Of a DNA stretch of 64,000 nt, positions 37,816-46,186 are shown in pieces. How positions within the stretch are numbered: position 1 is the first letter of the stretch; the number at the start of each line of letters is the position of its first letter. The position numbers and the translations under genes are program-made. This DNA is from Actinomycetota bacterium (GTDB lineage: Bacteria > Actinomycetota > Actinomycetes > Actinomycetales > Microbacteriaceae). The notes under the pieces are model-generated. The model was not told the DNA's origin. It worked only from the letters and a program-made list of their open reading frames with translations, and searched no databases. The DNA is taken from contig CANFSP010000001.1 of the NCBI GenBank assembly GCA_947449765.1, positions 1 through 64,000 of the forward strand, given 5' to 3'.

Positions 37816-38561
37816 CCGTGTCCCTCGAGGTCGCCGGAAAAAACATCCTCATTACCGGTGCGAAAGCCGGTCTGGGACGACAGATCGGTGATGAGCTCGC
37901 CCAGCGTGGCGCCCGAGTGTTTGGTACGAGTCGCGACGAGGAGTCTGCGCGGGTGATTGCTGAGCGCTATGGAACGCCCGCGTGCGTGCTTGACGTTCAA
38001 GACTTGTCAACCATCGAGCCCTTTGTCGATCGAGTCTTCTCAGATTCAGGCGGAATCGACGTGCTCATCAACAACGCAGGAATAAACATCCCGAAACCTT
38101 CGCTCGAGGTGACGCTCGACGACTGGCGTTCCGTCGTGCAGACAAATCTGGACGGCCCCTTTTTTCTCTCGACGGCTTTTGCCAGGCGTTGGGTGGACAG
38201 TGGCTCTGGCGGAAACATCATCAACATTGCATCACAGGCCGGAGTTGTCGCCATCGAGGAGCGGGCAGCGTATGGCGCGAGCAAAGCGGGACTCATCCAC
38301 CTCACCAAGGTTCTCGCGCTGGAATGGGCATCCCAGGGCATCCGCGTTAATGGCATCGCTCCCACGTTTGTGAGGACCGAAATGACCGAATCTACTTTGG
38401 CCCGAAAAGAATGGGCGGCCGAGCTGCTCTCGCGCATCCCGATGGGGCGATTCGGTGAGCCCGAAGACATCGTGGGGGCAATCATTCTTTTGGCCAGTGA
38501 CGCTTCGTCCATGATTACGGGTCAAACCATCGTCGTTGATGGTGGATACACCCTTCGGTAG
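37812..38561 (+). CDS. SDR family oxidoreductase
   Basis: The 249-residue product has 'ITGAKAGLGRQIGDE' for cofactor binding, 'NNAGIN' and the active site 'YGASKAG'. The C-terminus 'ITGQTIVVDGGYTLR' is typical of gluconate 5-dehydrogenase-like SDRs. It is translationally coupled to the HisD-like gene. A secondary alcohol or a diol intermediate handled jointly with that enzyme would make sense, as in sulfopropanediol degradation where an HisD-like enzyme works with partner dehydrogenases. This is inference. Confidence 0.88.
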   Translation: MTVSLEVAGKNILITGAKAGLGRQIGDELAQRGARVFGTSRDEESARVIAERYGTPACVLDVQDLSTIEPFVDRVFSDSGGIDVLINNAGINIPKPSLEVTLDDWRSVVQTNLDGPFFLSTAFARRWVDSGSGGNIINIASQAGVVAIEERAAYGASKAGLIHLTKVLALEWASQGIRVNGIAPTFVRTEMTESTLARKEWAAELLSRIPMGRFGEPEDIVGAIILLASDASSMITGQTIVVDGGYTLR

Positions 38562-38572
38562 AAAGGCACAAC

Positions 38573-39574
38573 GTGACAGCACCTACTCAGTCAAATCCCT
38601 CAATCGCACGCGCTGCTGTGGTCGGCTCGGGCTACATGGGCGGTGGGATCGCGCAGGTCATGGCAATGGCAGGCGTGCGCGTCGATCTTCTCGACCAGAG
38701 TGTAGACGTCGCGGAGAAATCTCGATTGAGGATTCTTGACGAGGTAACCCTGCAAGAGGATGCCGGTTACTGGCCGGCAGGCACCCGAAGCAAACTCGAG
38801 TCACTGATTTCGGCGGCACCCTCATTCGAGGAGGCCGTGCACTCCGCGGATTACATCACCGAAGCTGTGTCAGAGGACCCTGCGATCAAACTCGATATTT
38901 TGCGACGGGTGTCAGAGGCGGCACGCCCAGACACGATCATCGCGAGTAACACTTCTGCGCTCCCCATTGGACTTCTTGCGGAAAGCGTGGTTCACCCCGA
39001 ACGATTTTTAGGCGTGCACTGGATGAACCCTGCCCCGCTCATCCCCGGCGTAGAAATCATCTCGACTCCGCAAACGGATCCGCTCGTTGCACAGAAGGTT
39101 ATCGACTTTCTCCTTTCCTGCGGCAAGACACCGACACGCGTCAGTGATTCGCCGGGGTTCGTTGCCAACCGTTTGCAATTCGCCCTCTACAAGGAGTGCA
39201 TGACCATGCTCGAAACCGGTGTGGCATCGGCCAGCGAAATAGACGCCGTGGTCAGTTCGACATTCGGATTCAGGCTTGCGTTGTTCGGCCCCTTCACGAT
39301 CGGTGACATGGCGGGCCTCGATGTGTGTGACGCGATTTACACGACACTCGAGGCCGCATACGGAGAGCGATTCACCTCTCCGCTGGCCCTACGCAAGCTT
39401 GTGGACGCTCACGAACTCGGACTGAAATCAGGGGGAGCTGGTGTTTATGACTTGACCGCACAGGACATTGCAGCCCTCGTCAAGTACCGCGAAGCTGCCT
39501 ATTTTGCGCTCTCGAAAGCCAAAGGCGAACTTGGTGCGCCGCCAACTCTGACCCCCCGAAACCTCGACCGGTAG
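38573..39574 (+). CDS. 3-hydroxyacyl-CoA dehydrogenase family protein
   Basis: The 333-residue product has the NAD-binding start 'AAVVGSGYMGGGIAQVMAMAGVRV' region, 'SNTSALPI', 'HWMNPAPLIPGVEII' and the C-terminal helical domain with 'SDSPGFVANRLQFALYKE'. It resembles single-function 3-hydroxybutyryl-CoA dehydrogenases and the related gulonate/carnitine dehydrogenases. It is the last gene of this block, 11 bases after the SDR gene, with a GTG start. An AT-rich gap with the GntR promoter follows. Confidence 0.87.
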   Translation: MTAPTQSNPSIARAAVVGSGYMGGGIAQVMAMAGVRVDLLDQSVDVAEKSRLRILDEVTLQEDAGYWPAGTRSKLESLISAAPSFEEAVHSADYITEAVSEDPAIKLDILRRVSEAARPDTIIASNTSALPIGLLAESVVHPERFLGVHWMNPAPLIPGVEIISTPQTDPLVAQKVIDFLLSCGKTPTRVSDSPGFVANRLQFALYKECMTMLETGVASASEIDAVVSSTFGFRLALFGPFTIGDMAGLDVCDAIYTTLEAAYGERFTSPLALRKLVDAHELGLKSGGAGVYDLTAQDIAALVKYREAAYFALSKAKGELGAPPTLTPRNLDR

Positions 39575-39672
39575 AGCCCCGTTCAATCACCAATTGTTCC
39601 AAATCGTACACAAAACACGCATTACAGCCTGATTAAGTTTTGAAGAAACCCTCGTTATTTATGAGTTTTTTC

Positions 39673-39709
39673 TTGATATTGATTATTTTGCACGATAGTT
39701 TGCATACAA
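39673..39709 (+). promoter_or_regulatory. gntR promoter with overlapping operator
   Basis: TTGATA (39673-39678) and TAGTTT (39696-39701) form a -35/-10 pair with a 17-bp spacer. TTGCATACAA (39700-39709) overlaps the -10 box and start site. It is one base short of the palindrome TTGTATACAA common for FCD-type GntR proteins, and its reverse complement matches ATGTATGCAA at 28046-28055. Autorepression is implied. The remainder of the 39575-39740 gap is AT-rich without a gene. Confidence 0.6.
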
Positions 39710-39740
39710 CACATCAAGGTTGATGAATAAAAGGAAAACC

Positions 39741-40433
39741 ATGAGTCAAGCAGCAACTGCAGCGGAAGTCCTCCGCAGTCGCCTTCTCCATGGCGACTTT
39801 TTGCCCGGTGATCGACTGGGTGAAGCTGAGATAGCCGAAGAACTGGACATGAGTCGAACGCCCGTGCGTGAGGCTTTGCGCATGCTTGCAGCAGACGGAC
39901 TCATCGAAATTCAAAAGAACAAAGGAGCTCGGGTCACCGAGTGGTCAGAAGACGAGCTCAGCAGTATTTTTGAGATTCGTTTCCTGCTCGAGAGCCTCGC
40001 CGCGCGACGGGCCGCCGAACGCTCGACGCCTGAAGACGTGCAACTACTCAACGATCTTGCCGAGAAAATCAGGTACTACTCTCAACCCGATCCTATTCGC
40101 GACTTTGAAAAAATTGCCAAATACAACTCGCAATTCCACCGAGAGATCCTTCGCATCTCGGCAAGTGAGGCTCTCACCGTTGCCGTGGATAGGGTCATGT
40201 TCGTTGCGGTGTTGTCCCGCACCAGACACTCGATGGACGACGCGGCCATGAATCGTAGCGCCAACCACCACTTTGAGATAACCGCGGCCATCGCGGCCCA
40301 CCAACCTGATTGGGCTGAGTCCACGATGCGCAGCCACATTCTCTCTGCTCGCACATCGCTGTTCGAGTCGATGGCCAAAAAAGCACAGGAACAGTCTTCG
40401 TTGACTGACGCATCGGGCGGAGATCAGCAGTGA
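39741..40433 (+). CDS. GntR family regulator, FCD subfamily
   Basis: The 230-residue product has an N-terminal winged helix ('VLRSRLLHGDFLPGDRLGEAEIAEELDMSRTPVREALRML' region) and an all-helical FCD effector domain with metal-binding histidines ('NSQFHREIL', 'ANHHFEI'). FCD regulators typically bind small carboxylic acids and repress catabolic genes. ATG 39741 has AAAAGG upstream; the more upstream in-frame starts lack this. Its stop overlaps the amidohydrolase GTG by four bases. It is the likely regulator of the island through the shared operator motif. Confidence 0.92.
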   Translation: MSQAATAAEVLRSRLLHGDFLPGDRLGEAEIAEELDMSRTPVREALRMLAADGLIEIQKNKGARVTEWSEDELSSIFEIRFLLESLAARRAAERSTPEDVQLLNDLAEKIRYYSQPDPIRDFEKIAKYNSQFHREILRISASEALTVAVDRVMFVAVLSRTRHSMDDAAMNRSANHHFEITAAIAAHQPDWAESTMRSHILSARTSLFESMAKKAQEQSSLTDASGGDQQ

Positions 40434-41092
40434 CAGAAGAAACTCAAGTCGAACGGGACGCTCGCGTACTCGAGGGGGCGGCCTCAGGCTTCGGCACTCA
40501 CCTAGCGCCCGGGAAGAAACCCGCGCTGGTCATGGTGGATTTCGTTCGCGCTTACTTCGAGCCCGGGGCTCAGCTGTACATGGGTGTAGACGCCTGCCTG
40601 CACTCCGCCGCTCGGGTGCTTAAGGCAGCCCGCGATGCCGGCATTCTGATCGTTCACACTGAAGTGTCCTTCTCTGAGGGCGGTGTCGACGGCGGTCACT
40701 TCTTCAAGAAGGTTGGGGCTCTCAAGCATTTTGTTGGTCGAAGCCATCTGGGCGAGATCATGCCGGAGGTCGCTCCTCTGCCGTCAGAGGTAGTCATCAC
40801 CAAGCAGTATGCGAGTGCATTTTTCGGGACCTCGTTGTCCTCGACGTTGAGTGCGCATTCCATTGACACGCTGATTATCACCGGCGTGAGCACGAGCGGG
40901 TGCATCCGAGCAACTGTGGTGGACACCATCCAGCACGGATTCATTCCGATTGTTCCTCGAGAGTCAGTGGGTGACCGTGCTGACGGTCCTCACGAGGCGA
41001 ACCTGTTCGATATTCAGCAAAAGTACGGCGAGGTCATGTCCGAAGAGGCCGTCATCTCGTACCTATCCACAGTTTCACAAGAGAGGAACTAG
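40430..41092 (+). CDS. Cysteine amidohydrolase, N-carbamoylsarcosine/maleamate amidase type
   Basis: The 220-residue product belongs to the isochorismatase-like hydrolases. The Asp-Lys-Cys triad is visible as Asp37 ('MVDFVRAYF'), Lys125 ('ITKQYASAF') and Cys158 ('TSGCIRATVVD'). The stretch 'VPRESVGDRADGPHEANLFDI' is typical of the group containing N-carbamoylsarcosine amidase and maleamate amidase (NicF). It would release ammonia from a carbamoyl or maleamate-like product. Following hydantoinase A/B, this fits a ring-opening then deamidation order. It sits between GntR and the transporter genes. Confidence 0.88.
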   Translation: MTEETQVERDARVLEGAASGFGTHLAPGKKPALVMVDFVRAYFEPGAQLYMGVDACLHSAARVLKAARDAGILIVHTEVSFSEGGVDGGHFFKKVGALKHFVGRSHLGEIMPEVAPLPSEVVITKQYASAFFGTSLSSTLSAHSIDTLIITGVSTSGCIRATVVDTIQHGFIPIVPRESVGDRADGPHEANLFDIQQKYGEVMSEEAVISYLSTVSQERN

Positions 41093-41096
41093 CACC

Positions 41097-42092
41097 GTGA
41101 CTGATCTTCAGGCAGGCGCCACCGCATTCAAGAAGTCCGGATCGGGCGTATCTTTGCAGTTCGAAAAGTATGGGGTGGTGATTGCGTGGTTAGTGATCAT
41201 CGCGTTCTTCTCGATACTGCTTCCAACGACGTTCCCCACCTTGGGAACTCTTCGCCTCATTCTGGGCACGCAGACCGTCATTCTCATCACCACCATCGGT
41301 CTGATGCTCTCGCTCGCTGTGGGCGAATTCGATCTGTCGGTCGGAAGCGTCGTCGGTTTCTCCGCCTCGTTGATGGCGGTTCTTAACGGTGTGTGGCACT
41401 GGGGCCCACTGGAATCAATCGTGACCACCCTCGTTGTTGCGCTGATATTCGGTGCGTTCAATGCATTCCTCTCCGTCTACGTCGGGGTGCAATCAATCAT
41501 CGTCACGTTGGGTTCAGGAACGTTACTCGCGGGTCTCACGCTCTTTGTAACGAACACCAAAGTTGTGACGGGACTCTCTCAAGACATCGTCACATTTATG
41601 ACCACGCCGTTCCTGGGCATTCCCATCCCCTTCTGGGGAGGATTGATCCTCACGATTATTGCGTGGTTTGTGCTTGAGCACACGCCGCTGGGGCGTCGAA
41701 TGGCGTTCGTACAGTCCAACCGCGACGTTGCTCGGCTCGCCGGCCTCAAAGTGATGTGGATCCGCGCGGGCGGCCTCATCGCGACCTCATTCTTCGCGGG
41801 TATTGCGGGACTCGTCCTGGTTGGAACCAACGGCGCTGCCAACCCACAGTCTGGTGCCTACTACCTTCTCCCGGCATTCGCGGCGGCCTTCCTCGGTTCC
41901 ACCGCAATCAAACCGGGACGCTTCAACGCATTCGGAACCTTCATCGCCGTGTACTTCCTCGTCACGGGTATCACCGGACTTCAGTACCTCGGTTTCGCGG
42001 GCTGGCCTGAGCAGGTCTTCTACGGCGGTTCGCTCATCATCGCGGTCACCATCAGCCACCTCATTGGTCGCAGGCGCGGCACCGCCCAATAG
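41097..42092 (+). CDS. Ribose/simple-sugar-type ABC transporter permease
   Basis: The 331-residue product is an RbsC-like membrane protein with about ten helices. Characteristic segments are 'TTIGLMLSLAVGEFDLSVGSVVGFSA' and 'GRFNAFGTFIAVYFLVTGITGLQYLG'. The GTG at 41097 lies four bases after the amidohydrolase stop with GAGAGGAAC as ribosome site; the open frame upstream overlaps that gene and was not used. With the binding protein and ATPase that follow it forms an importer. The family is named for sugars but also moves nucleosides, autoinducers and other small polar compounds. Confidence 0.92.
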   Translation: MTDLQAGATAFKKSGSGVSLQFEKYGVVIAWLVIIAFFSILLPTTFPTLGTLRLILGTQTVILITTIGLMLSLAVGEFDLSVGSVVGFSASLMAVLNGVWHWGPLESIVTTLVVALIFGAFNAFLSVYVGVQSIIVTLGSGTLLAGLTLFVTNTKVVTGLSQDIVTFMTTPFLGIPIPFWGGLILTIIAWFVLEHTPLGRRMAFVQSNRDVARLAGLKVMWIRAGGLIATSFFAGIAGLVLVGTNGAANPQSGAYYLLPAFAAAFLGSTAIKPGRFNAFGTFIAVYFLVTGITGLQYLGFAGWPEQVFYGGSLIIAVTISHLIGRRRGTAQ

Positions 42093-42127
42093 CTAGGTAC
42101 GTAGGGTTGCCTCTACGAACCGCACGA

Positions 42128-42149
42128 TTTCATTTGATGACAAATGAAA
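42128..42149 (+). other. Hairpin upstream of the binding-protein gene
   Basis: A perfect 9-bp inverted repeat (TTTCATTTG / CAAATGAAA) with a 4-base loop lies 30 bases before the binding-protein ATG. It could be an operator or an mRNA element that stabilises the highly expressed binding-protein message. Confidence 0.5.
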
Positions 42150-42179
42150 AACCAAGAAAAGAAAAAAGGAGTTCATGTT

Positions 42180-43352
42180 ATGGAAACAGCTTCAGAAAAG
42201 CGTTTCTCGCGTGCTACCTGGTTTAAGCGCACGGCTGCGCTTACCGTCGTAGCAGGTGTCATGGTCGGTCTGGGCGCCTGTGCGTCTGGCGGCGGCGGTG
42301 GCGCAACGGGTGGATCAGATGCAGCCGGAGTCGCCGAGGCAACCAAGGCGCTTCAGGCAGCTCAGGGTGTTCCCACCTGGCAGGGTCCAACGGCTTCCGT
42401 CGACGTGAGCGGTCTTAAGGGCAAGCGCGTTGTGTACATCAGTATCAGCGAGGGAATCCCCGTGCTGAACTACTGGTCGACCACAGTGACCAAGCTCGCT
42501 CTCGAGAACGCCGGCGTTATCGTCGAGGTTGTTGACGGTAAGGGCTCAATCGACGAGGCAAACAAGGCATTCCAGCAGGCCATCACCACAAAGGCTGACG
42601 CTGTGTTCCTTCAGGCATGGTTCACCGATGTGTTCAAGACCCAGATCGCCGAGGCCAAGGCTGCCGGCATCAAGGTCATCACGGGTAACTCCGGCTCAAT
42701 GGAAACCGGTCTCACCGGTGGTCAGGATGCTGAAGTTTCCTTCGACTACGCAGAGGTCGGACGCCTCCAGGCTGACTGGATGATTTCGGACTCGAAGGGT
42801 ACCGGTAAGGGTCTCCTCGTGACGTCTGATGACGTTCCTGCGTCGCAGACTCAGGCTGTAGGTTTCACTGACCAGGTCAAGAAGCTGTGCCCCGGTTGCG
42901 GTGTCACCATCAAGGATGTCCAGATTCCTCAGTGGGAGACTTCAATCCCAACCCTGTTCACCACCACGCTGAACGGTTCGCCCGACATCAAGTACTACCT
43001 GCCCATCTACGATGGTCAGTCGCTTCCTGGTCTCGGTGCTCTTCGTAACGCAGGTGCACAGGACAAGGTTCAGGTTGGATCGTTCAACGCATCGAACGGT
43101 ATCGTTCAGCAGATCAATGACCCAACAAGCAGCCTCAAGATGGACATCGGTGGAGACAACACCTGGTGGTCATACGCAGCAACGGACACGATCTTCCGTG
43201 TTCTGAGCGGCACCACCCCGATTGACAACTACAAGATTGGTCTTCGTGTATTCGACCAGACCAACAAGGACCTCATTCAGGGTGAAGACGAGTCGAAGTG
43301 GTACGGCTACACCGGCTACGTCCAGGAGTTCCAGAAGCTCTGGGGTAAGTAA
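42180..43352 (+). CDS. Ribose-type ABC transporter substrate-binding lipoprotein
   Basis: The 390-residue product starts with a basic N-terminus and a hydrophobic stretch ending in the lipobox 'LGAC' (Cys34), followed by a glycine-rich tether. The rest is a periplasmic-binding-protein type 1 fold ('VVYISISEGIPVLNYWSTTVTKLALENAG' region, then 'FTDVFKTQIAEAKAAGIKVITGN'). ATG 42180 was chosen over 42144 because AAAGGAG lies about ten bases before it. The ligand is not recognisable; aromatic residues near the pocket ('WFTDVF', 'DNTWWSY') hint at a ring or hydrophobic group. Confidence 0.9.
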   Translation: METASEKRFSRATWFKRTAALTVVAGVMVGLGACASGGGGGATGGSDAAGVAEATKALQAAQGVPTWQGPTASVDVSGLKGKRVVYISISEGIPVLNYWSTTVTKLALENAGVIVEVVDGKGSIDEANKAFQQAITTKADAVFLQAWFTDVFKTQIAEAKAAGIKVITGNSGSMETGLTGGQDAEVSFDYAEVGRLQADWMISDSKGTGKGLLVTSDDVPASQTQAVGFTDQVKKLCPGCGVTIKDVQIPQWETSIPTLFTTTLNGSPDIKYYLPIYDGQSLPGLGALRNAGAQDKVQVGSFNASNGIVQQINDPTSSLKMDIGGDNTWWSYAATDTIFRVLSGTTPIDNYKIGLRVFDQTNKDLIQGEDESKWYGYTGYVQEFQKLWGK

Positions 43353-43361
43353 CCAGAACTA

Positions 43362-43395
43362 GTGCTGGGGGCATGGGAAACCGTGCCCCCAGCAC
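43362..43395 (+). terminator. Intercistronic stem-loop after the binding-protein gene
   Basis: A perfect 12-bp GC-rich stem (GTGCTGGGGGCA / TGCCCCCAGCAC) with a 10-base loop begins nine bases after the stop. There is no T run. Such hairpins commonly protect binding-protein mRNA and reduce expression of the following ATPase gene. Confidence 0.75.
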
Positions 43396-43431
43396 GACCC
43401 ACAGCAGTATGTGAAGAAAGCAGGAGAATCG

Positions 43432-44973
43432 ATGAGCAATGAGATGAAAGCTAAGCCTGACAGTGTGACGCTGAGTGTCAAGAACGTATCGAAGACGTTC
43501 TTTGGAAACACCGTGCTCTCGAACTTCGATCTGGACATCCACCGCGGTGAAATCGTGGCACTCATCGGCCAGAACGGCAGTGGAAAGTCGACATTTATCA
43601 AAATTCTTTCCGGCTTCCACGCGCCCGATGAGGGTGGAGAATTTGCTCTCGGAAGCAAAGACATTTCGGCCATGCTGGGAGACCGGGCAAACAAAACAGG
43701 TATGGCTTTCATTCACCAAGACATCCCGCTGATTCCGTCGATGACGATCATCGAAAACCTGCGAATTTCCAAATTTCAAACCGGATTTGCGCGTCGCATC
43801 CTCTGGAAAAAAGAAGCCATCGAAGTAGACCGCATTCTCAAGACCGTGGGTCTCGATGTATCCCCCTATAGCCGAATTGATCAGCTCTCGGTCACGGAGC
43901 GCGCACTTGTTGCCATCGCCCGTGGACTCTCCGAGATTCAGGCCGGTAGTGATCTCGACGCCCAGCTTCTCGTGCTGGATGAACCCACCGCCTACCTTCC
44001 CGAGGATGGCGTCATCCGCCTGTTCTCGGTTCTCAAAAAATTGACGCAAGATGGCGTGAGTATTCTCTTCGTGTCGCACCGTCTCGATGAAGTGCTTGAT
44101 CACTGCTCTCGCGCCGTCGTGCTGCGTGGCGGTAAAAAAGTCGGCGACCTCAGCACAGAGGGTAAGAAAGAGCGCGACCTGGTTGAAATCATGCTTGGCC
44201 AGGAGCCAGAGAAGATGTACCCGGATCGCTCGCAAAAGCTCGGCGAAACAGTCTTTGAGGTGAGCCACCTTTCGGGAAGCCAAGTAACTGACGTTTCGTT
44301 CGACGGCAGAAAAGGGGAAATCGTCGGCTTCATCGGCTTGCCCGGTGACGGCTACGACCAGGTTCCGTACATTCTTGCCGGGGCCCAGAAAGCGACGGGC
44401 GGTGAGGGATCCCTTGCCGGCAAGTCGGTGTCGTTTGAGGGAATGACTCCCTCGAAAGCCTTCCGACGCGGAATTGTGTTGCTGCCTGCCGATCGCAAAG
44501 TGTTGAGTGGTGCGGGCGGCATGAGCGTGGGAGATAACCTCACCCTTCCGACCCTCGCGCGTTTCACCGCGGGTGGCATTTTCATCCAGAGCAAGAAAGA
44601 AAAGACATCGGTGTTGCGTGAGCTCCAGCGTGCCGGTGTGGTTCCTCTCGACGGAGGAACACGTCTTGCCACCCTCAGCGGTGGAAACCAGCAGAAGGTG
44701 TTGATTTCGAAGTGGGCCATCTCGGACCCCAGCGTGTACATCTTGCACGAACCCACCCAGGGGGTTGACGTGGGCGCGAAGCGCCAGGTTTTTGCCGAGC
44801 TGAATCGCCTCGCCGACAATGGTGCACTCATCATCATCAGCAGTGTGGAATATGAAGACTTGGTCAATCTTTGCGACCGGATTCACGTCGTTCGCGGTGG
44901 AAAGATAATCGAGACGTTCAAGGGTTCGGAAGTCAACACACACGCTCTTGCTTCTGCGGTTCATCAGCGTTAG
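43432..44973 (+). CDS. Ribose-type ABC transporter ATP-binding protein
   Basis: The 513-residue product has two ATPase halves, as in RbsA/MglA. The first has Walker A 'GQNGSGKST' and Walker B 'LLVLDEPTA', but a degenerate signature 'LSVTERALVAIARGL'. The second has a degenerate Walker A 'GLPGDGYDQV' and an intact signature 'LSGGNQQKVLISKWA'. This asymmetry is normal for the family. The ATG at 43432 follows AGGAGA. It completes the importer with the permease and binding protein. Confidence 0.92.
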   Translation: MSNEMKAKPDSVTLSVKNVSKTFFGNTVLSNFDLDIHRGEIVALIGQNGSGKSTFIKILSGFHAPDEGGEFALGSKDISAMLGDRANKTGMAFIHQDIPLIPSMTIIENLRISKFQTGFARRILWKKEAIEVDRILKTVGLDVSPYSRIDQLSVTERALVAIARGLSEIQAGSDLDAQLLVLDEPTAYLPEDGVIRLFSVLKKLTQDGVSILFVSHRLDEVLDHCSRAVVLRGGKKVGDLSTEGKKERDLVEIMLGQEPEKMYPDRSQKLGETVFEVSHLSGSQVTDVSFDGRKGEIVGFIGLPGDGYDQVPYILAGAQKATGGEGSLAGKSVSFEGMTPSKAFRRGIVLLPADRKVLSGAGGMSVGDNLTLPTLARFTAGGIFIQSKKEKTSVLRELQRAGVVPLDGGTRLATLSGGNQQKVLISKWAISDPSVYILHEPTQGVDVGAKRQVFAELNRLADNGALIIISSVEYEDLVNLCDRIHVVRGGKIIETFKGSEVNTHALASAVHQR

Positions 44974-44992
44974 TCGTTGATGAGAGCCAATC

Positions 44993-46108
44993 ATGCAAAT
45001 CACTGGAGCAGTCCTCGAAGAGTTGGGACGTCAGGGACCATACGCCGAGACATTACCCATCACGCTGTCACAGCTAGAGCTTGACGAACCGGGTGCCGGA
45101 GAGATTCTCGTCCGAATTGAGGTGGCGGGAGTTTGCCATTCTGACCTTTCTGTCGTCAACGGAAGTCGGCCACGTCCGGTTCCGATGCTGCTCGGGCACG
45201 AGGCGGCGGGGATAGTCGAAAAACTCGGTGAGGGTGTTACCGATCTTCGGGTGGGCCAGCGCGTGGTCATCACGTTTATCCCCCGTTGTGGCTCGTGCGA
45301 GGCATGCGCCAAAGACGGGCTCGCTCCGTGCATCAACGGAAGTGCATCAAATACCGCGGGATCGCTCCTCTCCGGGGGAATGCGGCTCCACCGTCAGGGA
45401 CAAGATGTCTTTCACCACCTCGGGGCATCTGGATTTGCCGATCACGCGGTGGTCGACAGACGATCGGTTGTCCCGGTCGACGAAGACGTGCCGGCACGGA
45501 TTGCCGCGGTGCTCGGGTGCGCGGTGCTCACTGGCGGCGGCGCTGTCATCAATGCCGGTCGCCTCAAGGCCGGCGAAACAATTGTCGTCATTGGCTTAGG
45601 TGGGGTTGGGATGGCGGCGCTCCTTACAGCGCTCGCACACGACGGAATTCACGCGATTGCGGTTGATGCGCGGCAAGACAAGCTCGATTTAGCTCTCACG
45701 CTGGGCGCTGAACAAGCTTTCTTGCCACAGGATCTCGTGACTTCCGGTGTTCACGCCGATCTCGTAGTCGAGGCCGTTGGTAAGTCAGTCGCCTTTGAGT
45801 CAGGGCTCAACGTTCTTGCCCCGGGAGGTCGTTTAGTTACTGTTGGTCTTCCCGCTCCCGATGACCTAGCTACCGTTTCTCCGCTCACTCTGGTTGCCAG
45901 GGGACAGTCGATAATCGGCAGCTACCTTGGATCGTCGATTGCTGAACGTGACATCCCGATCTTCGTTGAGATGTGGCGCTCGGGTCGATTGCCACTGGAG
46001 CAACTCGTTTCGGCTGAGATACATCTGAGTGACATCAACCGAGCGATGGACGACCTCGGCAGCGGAAGCGCCATCCGACAACTTATTATTTTCGACGGGA
46101 AGCTCTGA
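44993..46108 (+). CDS. Zinc-dependent alcohol dehydrogenase
   Basis: The 371-residue product is a medium-chain dehydrogenase: 'VAGVCHSDLSVVNG', 'LLGHEAAGIVEKLGEGV', structural-zinc cysteines in 'PRCGSCEACAKDGLAPC' and cofactor motif 'VIGLGGVGMAALLTA'. It is close to the class III/AdhD-type NAD dehydrogenases. It would oxidise an alcohol intermediate or reduce an aldehyde of the pathway. It starts 19 bases after the ATPase gene and is probably in the same transcript. Confidence 0.9.
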   Translation: MQITGAVLEELGRQGPYAETLPITLSQLELDEPGAGEILVRIEVAGVCHSDLSVVNGSRPRPVPMLLGHEAAGIVEKLGEGVTDLRVGQRVVITFIPRCGSCEACAKDGLAPCINGSASNTAGSLLSGGMRLHRQGQDVFHHLGASGFADHAVVDRRSVVPVDEDVPARIAAVLGCAVLTGGGAVINAGRLKAGETIVVIGLGGVGMAALLTALAHDGIHAIAVDARQDKLDLALTLGAEQAFLPQDLVTSGVHADLVVEAVGKSVAFESGLNVLAPGGRLVTVGLPAPDDLATVSPLTLVARGQSIIGSYLGSSIAERDIPIFVEMWRSGRLPLEQLVSAEIHLSDINRAMDDLGSGSAIRQLIIFDGKL

Positions 46109-46186
46109 ACTCTCAGTGACTCACAAATTTATTGCTCATCCGTCGGGATCTGCAGTGACAACTAAATGAAAAAGGAAGTAGGCATC

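Noticed and set aside
42093-42180. Start of the binding-protein gene at ATG 42144
   Set aside because: It has no ribosome site and adds a charged stretch before the signal peptide; ATG 42180 with AAAGGAG upstream fits better.
43273-45003. 576-codon open frame on the minus strand
   Set aside because: It is antisense to the binding-protein and ATPase genes, which have clear family motifs and ribosome sites; the translation has no recognisable motif.
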